Positions 5,907-10,445 of a stretch of 10,445 nt of DNA are shown piece by piece. The stretch is from an uncultured Lentisphaeria bacterium. Lineage in GTDB: Bacteria > Verrucomicrobiota > Lentisphaeria > Victivallales > Victivallaceae. Where the stretch lies: NCBI GenBank assembly GCA_949298665.1, contig CASFXO010000165.1, positions 1 through 10,445 of the forward strand. Reading direction: 5' to 3'. A program made the position numbers and the translations under genes. Below the pieces are notes generated by a model. The model made no database searches. It had not been told where the DNA came from and worked only from the letters and a program-made list of their open reading frames with translations. The first letter of the stretch is position 1, and each line of letters starts with the position of its first letter.

Positions 5907-6874
5907 AGGCCTGGCGTTGGTTCGGATGGGTGTGCATCGTGGCAATCGGCCTCCTGGCCGGATGCGGCCGTTCTGAAGAGGAAGGAAAAACGATCCGGAT
6001 CGGCGTCTCTATTCCCGCCGCGACCCATGGCTGGACCGGGGGCGTGGTCTGGAACGCCGAAGAGGCGGCCAAAAAACTGGAGGCAGACAATCCGGATGTG
6101 AAGGTGCTCATCGCCACCAGTGCGGACAGTGCCGATCAGGTCAACCGGATTGAAAATCTGCTCTCCCGCGACTTGCAGGCGCTGGTGGTGATGAGTCAGG
6201 AGCCGGGGCCGGTGACGGCGATCTGCGAGGAGGCGGCCCGGCGCGGGGTGTATCTGGTGGTGGTGTCCAATCCGCTGGACCGGCCGGTGCAGAATCTTTT
6301 CGTCAACGGCGACAACCGCAGCTTCGGCGCGGCGGCGGCGGAGGCGATGGGGGCGCTGCTGCCGGAGGGCGGCGACATTGTGGTCATGGAAGGGATTCCG
6401 TGCCCGATCAACACCGACCGGGTCGAAGGATTCCGTCAGGTATTGACCGAAAAATATCCGAAGATCCGCATCCTGGCCAGCCAGAGCGCCGGTTGGAATA
6501 CCGAAAAGGGACTGGCGCTGATGGAGAATTACCTCCAGAAATACCCGAAAATCGATGCCGTCTGGGCCGGAGACGACGATGTCCTGATCGGCGCGGTCAA
6601 GGCCTATGAAGAATCCGGTCGCCGGGACGTCAAGGCCATGGTCGGCGGCGGCGGCAGCAGGGAGACGGTGCGCAAGGTGCGTGACGGCGATCCGCTGGTG
6701 CGGGCGACCGTCACCTATTCGCCGCGCATGATCCGGACCGCGATCGAACAGGCGCTCGCGGGCGTGCGCAACGGCGGAAAACCGGTTGACGGCCGGGCGG
6801 AAATTCTCATTCCGTCGCAGGTGGTGACGCGGGAGAACGCGGCGCAGCACTATTACCCGGATTCGGTGTACTGA
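5903..6874 (+). CDS. sugar-type ABC transporter substrate-binding lipoprotein (RbsB-like)
   Basis: A 323-aa periplasmic-binding protein of the ribose/LacI-like class (Peripla_BP_4 type). Residues 1-21 are a lipoprotein signal with lipobox LLAGC (Cys21), so it should be anchored in a membrane facing the periplasm. Two alpha/beta lobes follow, starting at TIRIGVSIPA. Family landmarks are DRVEGFRQVL (Arg173), a QSAGWNTEKGL stretch, and AGDDDVLIGAVKAYEESG. The usual ligand Asp of the VGFDG motif is replaced by Gly250 in MVGGGGSRETV, so the ligand is probably not ribose. No permease or ATPase gene is adjacent: it may serve a distant transporter or a sensor. AAAGGAG precedes the ATG, which overlaps the lspA stop by 4 nt (ATGA). 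Its 3' end overlaps the convergent hydrogenase-like gene by 68 nt. Confidence 0.9.
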   Translation: MKAWRWFGWVCIVAIGLLAGCGRSEEEGKTIRIGVSIPAATHGWTGGVVWNAEEAAKKLEADNPDVKVLIATSADSADQVNRIENLLSRDLQALVVMSQEPGPVTAICEEAARRGVYLVVVSNPLDRPVQNLFVNGDNRSFGAAAAEAMGALLPEGGDIVVMEGIPCPINTDRVEGFRQVLTEKYPKIRILASQSAGWNTEKGLALMENYLQKYPKIDAVWAGDDDVLIGAVKAYEESGRRDVKAMVGGGGSRETVRKVRDGDPLVRATVTYSPRMIRTAIEQALAGVRNGGKPVDGRAEILIPSQVVTRENAAQHYYPDSVY

Positions 6875-8582
6875 TTTCCTCGTCGGGATAGTCGTCGGCG
6901 ATGGAACGCAGCAGCAGTTCGGTATCGGCCATGTGTTCGCCGAGGCGGCAGGCGATTTCCTGAACCGCGGCGAGGTTTTTGTCGATGACCTCCCGGGCGC
7001 GCGCGGCGATTTCGGAGCGGTGCAGTTCGGTGTGGGTCACGTCGAAAATGACGGCGCCGGCGACCGCTCCCGCTTCGATCGGGAAGATGGTGAGATTGAA
7101 CAGGTGATCGCCGACTTTCAGGTAATCCCGTTTTAATTCGCTGCCGGATTCGATGACGTCCAGGAAGAGCGGCGCGAAGGAGGCCATCCGCCGCAGATCC
7201 GCGCCCGCCATGCCGGGACAGGCGTCGAAGACGTCCAGACAGTCCGGACCGAGCAGCTCGGCGAACATCCGGTTGCACTCCACGATGGCGAGGTTTTTGT
7301 CCACCACCGCGACGCCGGCGGGCATGCAGCGGAGGAGGGCGTTGGCTTTTTTCTGCGCCAGTTTGCGCATATACGAAACGCACATGGCGTTTTCCCCGTT
7401 TCCGGCGATCAGGGCGCGGGCGAATTCCCGGCAGCTGTCGTAGCCGCATCCGCCGCAGTTCAATTCGTCTTCGGGACGGAATTTGCCGATGCGGTGCAAT
7501 GCTTCCCGGAGTTTGGCGTCGTCGACGGTTTCCGCGGGGACCGGGTCCGGGGGAAATTCGCCGGAGAAATCCCCGGGCGTGCTGCGCGGCGGGATTTCCG
7601 GGAGCGTCACGGCGGATTCCAGAATGCGCAGCCGTTCCAACAGCCCCGGCGAACGGTGTTCCGACTGCGGGCCGTGGACGCAGCCGCCGCCGCAGGCGAG
7701 CGTTTCAATGAAAACCGGAACCTCCACTTCATCCGGTGAAAGTCCTTCCAGCGCCAGCGCCAGACTGCCGATGCCGCTGATGGAGGCGTAGCGGACCCGC
7801 TGGTTGCGGCACAGGGGGCGGATGGTTTCGATCATGCCGCCTTCGATGGGGTACAGCGCGCCTTCGGCGGCTTTTTCCGGGACGAAGTGGTCTTCCGGGC
7901 CCGGTGTCAGACGGCACGGATCGATGTCGTGGTCCTGCAGCAGCTGATTGAGTTCCGGATAGGTGAGGGCCAGCGTGAGCAACTTTTCATGCCGGTCGGC
8001 TTCAGTTTTTTTGGCGATGCACGGGCCGACGAAGACCACGGCGATGTCGTCGCCGAAGCGGTCGCGCAGGTAACGTGCATGGGCCATGACCGGCGAAAGC
8101 ACCGGCGTAATCGCTCCGGCGAACTGGGGCAGGTATTTCCGGATGAAATCCGCGGCGGCAGGGCAGGCGGATGAAATCACCACGCCCCGTTCCATCCGGT
8201 TCAGTTCAGCGGCGACCGCGGCACTGACCAGCTGCGCGCCGACGGCGGTTTCGCCGACACCGGCAAAGCCCAGCCGGCGCAATGCGGCGATCAGCTGTCC
8301 GGGTTGAAGTCGATGATATTCACTGACGTGGGACGGCGCCAGCGAAACGTAAACCGGCTTGTCGGAACGCAACAACATTTTAATTCGCCCGAGATCGGAA
8401 CGGACCCGTTTGGCGTGGGCCGGACAGACTTCGACGCAGCGGCCGCAGCCGATACAGTTTTCCGGAATGACGGCGGCGCGTCCGTCCCGGACCCGGATGG
8501 CCTTGACCAGACAACGGCGGACGCATTTGTAGCAATCCTGACACTCGGCGTCTTCGGTGTAAATGGGGTATCGGTTGTTCAT
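6807..8582 (-). CDS. sensory-type [FeFe]-hydrogenase-like protein with PAS domain (HydS-like)
   Basis: A 591-aa multidomain protein. Residues 14-53 hold two ferredoxin motifs (Cys14/17/20/24 and Cys43/46/49/53). Residues about 77-305 form the [FeFe]-hydrogenase H-domain with degenerate L-motifs: SSACP (137-141), GPCIAKKTEA (186-195) and ETLACGGGC (293-301). The four H-cluster cysteines are kept (140, 188, 297, 301), but the proton-relay Cys of TSCCP is Ala139. Then comes an extra Fe-S domain (CGGCGYDSC at 376-384, Cys401), a PAS domain (about 411-515) and a C-terminal helix. This order matches the putative sensory (group C, HydS-type) hydrogenases, thought to sense H2 or redox state rather than turn over H2 fast; that role is inference. 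GGAGA lies 8 nt before the ATG. No maturation (HydEFG) or partner kinase/phosphatase gene is nearby. The last 21 residues are a Pro/Ser/Ala-rich tail within the overlap with the lipoprotein gene. Confidence 0.88.
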   Translation of the reverse strand: MNNRYPIYTEDAECQDCYKCVRRCLVKAIRVRDGRAAVIPENCIGCGRCVEVCPAHAKRVRSDLGRIKMLLRSDKPVYVSLAPSHVSEYHRLQPGQLIAALRRLGFAGVGETAVGAQLVSAAVAAELNRMERGVVISSACPAAADFIRKYLPQFAGAITPVLSPVMAHARYLRDRFGDDIAVVFVGPCIAKKTEADRHEKLLTLALTYPELNQLLQDHDIDPCRLTPGPEDHFVPEKAAEGALYPIEGGMIETIRPLCRNQRVRYASISGIGSLALALEGLSPDEVEVPVFIETLACGGGCVHGPQSEHRSPGLLERLRILESAVTLPEIPPRSTPGDFSGEFPPDPVPAETVDDAKLREALHRIGKFRPEDELNCGGCGYDSCREFARALIAGNGENAMCVSYMRKLAQKKANALLRCMPAGVAVVDKNLAIVECNRMFAELLGPDCLDVFDACPGMAGADLRRMASFAPLFLDVIESGSELKRDYLKVGDHLFNLTIFPIEAGAVAGAVIFDVTHTELHRSEIAARAREVIDKNLAAVQEIACRLGEHMADTELLLRSIADDYPDEEISTPNPGNSAAPRSPASPPATE

Positions 8583-8624
8583 GAGGCGTGTCTCCGCGTG
8601 AAATCGTTTCTGGCTCCCGGAGAA

Positions 8625-8652
8625 ACTGTATCATGAATCGGGTAGTTTTCAA
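8625..8652 (-). promoter_or_regulatory. putative promoter of the hydrogenase-like gene
   Basis: Read on the minus strand: TTGAAA (8647-8652), a 16-bp spacer, then TACAGT (8625-8630) preceded by TGA, giving an extended -10 (TGnTACAGT). A start near 8618 would give a leader of about 35 nt. It is back to back with the plus-strand promoter at 8673, the two -35 boxes being 20 bp apart. Confidence 0.5.
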
Positions 8653-8672
8653 ACGGTTTTTGCGTCCGGAGG

Positions 8673-8701
8673 TTGCAACAGAGCGGGAAAAGGTGTATTT
8701 T
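8673..8701 (+). promoter_or_regulatory. sigma-70-type promoter of the DUF3999-like gene
   Basis: TTGCAA (8673-8678), a 17-bp spacer ending AAGGTG, then TATTTT (8696-8701). A start near 8708 leaves a leader of about 45 nt. It shares GGTTGCAA-N11-AAGGTGTATWTT with the dksA-operon promoter. Confidence 0.65.
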
Positions 8702-8752
8702 TGACGGAATCAACGATGAAATAACAGACGGAAATCTGTGGAGAGGATGGGT

Positions 8753-10075
8753 ATGGGGATCAACCGGAAGAGGATCGTGCTTGCGTTGCTGGCGTCAATG
8801 GCGCTTGCCGCTGTCGGAGCGGACGCGGATCGCACGGTCTTTCCCCGTTACAAACGGGCCCGGATCAGCGCTGCGGCGGTGCGCGGCGGGGCGCCGGCGC
8901 TGATGAAGCTGGATCAGGACTTTTACGAACTGACGGAGAGCCTGCTGTCGGATCTTCGGGTTTTTACGCTGGAGCACCGGGAAGTGCCGTTTCTGGTGGA
9001 ACGCGCGGTGGAGTCACATCCGGTGCGGCGTTCCGGACCGGCGGAGGTGAACGTAGTGTCAAGAACGCGCCATCCGCAGCGGGACGAGGAGCGGCTGATT
9101 CTGAAGGTCGGCGGGGATTACCGGGAAATCCGCGAACTGGAGCTGGTGACCGCGTCGCATGATTTCGAACGGCTGGTCCGGGTGGAGGGCGGGCCGGACG
9201 GCGAGGTCTGGCAGCTGCTGGGTGAACAGGTGGTGTTCGACTGCGCCGCCCGGGAGGGGCTGCGGAAAACCACGATCACGGTGCGGCCGTCGCTGCACCG
9301 TTTTTTCCGTTTGACCGTTCGGGAGGTGGATGAAAGCCGTCCGACGCCGCTGGGGCAGTTCTGGCAGGATCATCCCGGTTCGGACCCCGCCCGGCTCCGG
9401 GAGATCCGCGCCGGGGTGCTGGCCGTGGACGGCGTTCGGGCAACCGGACTTTCGCGCGAGTCCGTGCCGGAGTCCGCACCGGTCGTGGAACCGTATCCGG
9501 TGTCGATCACCCGCATGGAGGAGCTGCCGGGAGAAACCGTGATCGGTTTCGAGGCGAAACGGGCGCCGCTGACGCAGCTGGAGTTGATGGCTGAGGTGCC
9601 GTTTTTCTATCGCCGCATTGCCCTATACGGAGCCGGGGAGGATGGTGTTCTGCGGTTGCTGGCGGAAGGAACGGCGCTGAAACTGGCGGAGGCGGACAGT
9701 GCGGTACTTACGTTTCCGGAACAGCGCTGCCGCGCCTATGAGTTGCGGATTTTCAACGGGGATCTGCTGCCGCTGCAGGGGCCGGGGATCCGGCTTTCCG
9801 GGCCGGTTTATCAGGTGGTGCTGCCGTTCCCGGCCGCGGAGACACTGCGGCTTTATTTCGGCGCCGTGGCGCCGCTGCCGGAATACGATGTGCAGGAGTT
9901 GCTGCGCCGGAAGCGCGGTCATGAGGTCGTTTATGCGCTGGAACCGCGCCGGAACAATCCGGACTTCCGTCCTCCGCCGGCGGGATTCGATCGGCGGCAG
10001 GGGTTGATCGTCGCCGCCGGCGTACTGCTGCTGGCCGGACTGACGCTGGGCTGGCGGCTCTTCCGCCGCGTCTGA
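8753..10075 (+). CDS. membrane-anchored envelope protein, DUF3999-like
   Basis: A 440-aa secreted protein with a C-terminal anchor. The ATG at 8753 is chosen because GGAGAGG lies 6 nt upstream and it starts a clean signal peptide (GINRKR, hydrophobic core IVLALLASMALAAVGA, likely cut near residue 23); the frame extends to a GTG at 8738. The early segment YELTESLLSDLRVFTLEHREVPFLVE (its first 20 residues spanning about 58-77) resembles the opening of DUF3999 proteins, where a short strand leads into 'DLRVFN..G..VP'. Two beta-sandwich-like repeats follow: 129-163 (ELVTASHDFERLVRVEG, then VWQLLGEQVVFD) and 275-312. A single transmembrane helix (about 417-435) and RRV end the protein. DUF3999 proteins have no established function; the layout suggests a periplasmic ligand- or polymer-binding role. 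The match is by eye and moderate. Divergent from the hydrogenase-like gene. Confidence 0.7.
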   Translation: MGINRKRIVLALLASMALAAVGADADRTVFPRYKRARISAAAVRGGAPALMKLDQDFYELTESLLSDLRVFTLEHREVPFLVERAVESHPVRRSGPAEVNVVSRTRHPQRDEERLILKVGGDYREIRELELVTASHDFERLVRVEGGPDGEVWQLLGEQVVFDCAAREGLRKTTITVRPSLHRFFRLTVREVDESRPTPLGQFWQDHPGSDPARLREIRAGVLAVDGVRATGLSRESVPESAPVVEPYPVSITRMEELPGETVIGFEAKRAPLTQLELMAEVPFFYRRIALYGAGEDGVLRLLAEGTALKLAEADSAVLTFPEQRCRAYELRIFNGDLLPLQGPGIRLSGPVYQVVLPFPAAETLRLYFGAVAPLPEYDVQELLRRKRGHEVVYALEPRRNNPDFRPPPAGFDRRQGLIVAAGVLLLAGLTLGWRLFRRV

Positions 10076-10116
10076 ATCACCGGCCGGAAATCCCGGAAAT
10101 CCGCCAGGCGGCGGTC

Positions 10117-10145
10117 TTGACAGAAACGGATTGCGGGAGTATATT
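10117..10145 (+). promoter_or_regulatory. consensus sigma-70-type promoter of carB
   Basis: TTGACA (10117-10122, perfect consensus), a 17-bp spacer, then TATATT (10140-10145). A start near 10152 leaves a leader of about 90 nt. A small stem, GCTTC (10169-10173) with GAAGC (10181-10185), followed by CTTTTCC lies in the leader; it is too weak to call an attenuator. Confidence 0.8.
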
Positions 10146-10242
10146 ACATTCCGGTTTCGTCGGAGGGCGCTTCTTCCGGCGAAGCCTTTTCCATATTGAA
10201 CGAATCAGCAGATTGTGATATTACGCAGAAAGGACCTCGCCC

Positions 10243-10445
10243 ATGCCCCAACGCACCGACATCAAAAAGATTCTGATCATCGGCTCAGGGCCGATTGTAA
10301 TCGGACAAGCCTGCGAATTTGACTATTCCGGTACCCAGGCGTGTAAAGCGCTCCGGGAAGAGGGGTATGAAATTGTTCTGGCGAACAGCAACCCCGCCAC
10401 CATCATGACCGACCCCGGCATGGCGGATCATACCTATATCGAGCC
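10243..10445 (+). CDS. carB: carbamoyl-phosphate synthase large subunit (3' truncated by window)
   Basis: The first 67 residues of the carbamoyl-phosphate synthase large chain, which makes carbamoyl phosphate from bicarbonate, two ATP and ammonia supplied by the CarA glutaminase, for pyrimidine and arginine synthesis. The N-terminal signature is diagnostic: PQRTDIKKILIIGSGPIVIG, then QACEFDYSGTQACKALREEG and NSNPATIMTDPGMADHTYIEP (start of the first ATP-grasp/pre-ATP-grasp unit). AGAAAGGA (10227-10234) lies 8 nt before the ATG. It has its own strong promoter and no carA directly upstream, so the two subunits are probably encoded apart or in the order carB-carA. Confidence 0.97.
   Translation, partial: MPQRTDIKKILIIGSGPIVIGQACEFDYSGTQACKALREEGYEIVLANSNPATIMTDPGMADHTYIE

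Noticed and set aside
5765..6850. 361-codon open frame on the minus strand opposite lspA and the binding protein
   Set aside because: Antisense shadow of two well-supported genes; Arg/His-rich, no family resemblance. The same holds for the minus-strand frames at 5103-5945 and 357-1259.
8738..8752. GTG or ATG starts at 8738 or 8747 for the DUF3999-like gene
   Set aside because: The GGAGAGG ribosome-binding site lies within or next to these codons and only the ATG at 8753 has correct 6-nt spacing plus a clean signal peptide.
10084..10101. Tandem direct repeat of CCGGAAATC (two adjacent copies) before the carB promoter
   Set aside because: Only two 9-nt copies, overlapping no promoter element and not repeated elsewhere in the window; likely replication slippage.
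10169..10190. Possible attenuator hairpin in the carB leader
   Set aside because: Only a 5-bp stem followed by a CTTTTCC stretch, without an alternative pairing partner or leader peptide.

Overview
The window is a GC-rich bacterial chromosomal segment of ordinary housekeeping character, with compact gene clusters, clear sigma-70-type promoters and one tRNA. Three things suggest a Planctomycetota-Verrucomicrobiota-Chlamydiota (PVC) relative, perhaps Lentisphaerota (Victivallis-like) or Kiritimatiellota: a dksA/traR-type gene directly followed by lspA, a Bacteroidetes/PVC-type phosphoglycerate kinase with a Lys/Glu-rich insert, and a stand-alone sugar-binding lipoprotein. This placement is inferred from gene content and protein style only. 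I see no transposon, phage gene, CRISPR array or integration site.

Layout. (1) 1-1752, plus strand: the 3' part of a FolM/pteridine-reductase-like SDR gene, an EstA/esterase-D-type alpha/beta hydrolase, and a YjbQ-family gene that overlaps the hydrolase by 8 nt. (2) 1831-1904, minus strand: tRNA-Gln(CTG) with its own promoter at 1930-1958. (3) 2083-4603, plus strand: a strong promoter, gapA (NAD-type GAPDH), an intercistronic GC hairpin, pgk, then three tandem hairpins, the last a textbook intrinsic terminator. (4) 4752-6874, plus strand: promoter, 144-nt leader, a DksA/TraR zinc-finger protein, lspA (signal peptidase II) and a sugar-binding lipoprotein, tightly overlapped as one operon. The lipoprotein is itself a substrate class of LspA. 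(5) 6807-8582, minus strand: a 591-aa sensory-type [FeFe]-hydrogenase-like protein (two ferredoxin clusters, H-domain, extra Fe-S domain, PAS) that collides tail to tail with the lipoprotein gene. (6) 8673-10075, plus strand: a divergently transcribed envelope protein resembling DUF3999. (7) 10117-10445: a consensus promoter and the start of carB.

The genes cover lower glycolysis (gapA-pgk), transcriptional control plus lipoprotein maturation (dksA-lspA-SBP), a probable redox/H2 sensor, and pyrimidine/arginine supply (carB). I found no convincing new multi-gene system. The most interesting points are the [FeFe]-hydrogenase-like sensor, which has Ala in place of the proton-relay Cys and a C-terminal tail that exists only in the antisense overlap; the YxxxR in place of YxxxK in the SDR; the altered ligand-pocket residues in the orphan binding protein; and possible operators around the gapA promoter.
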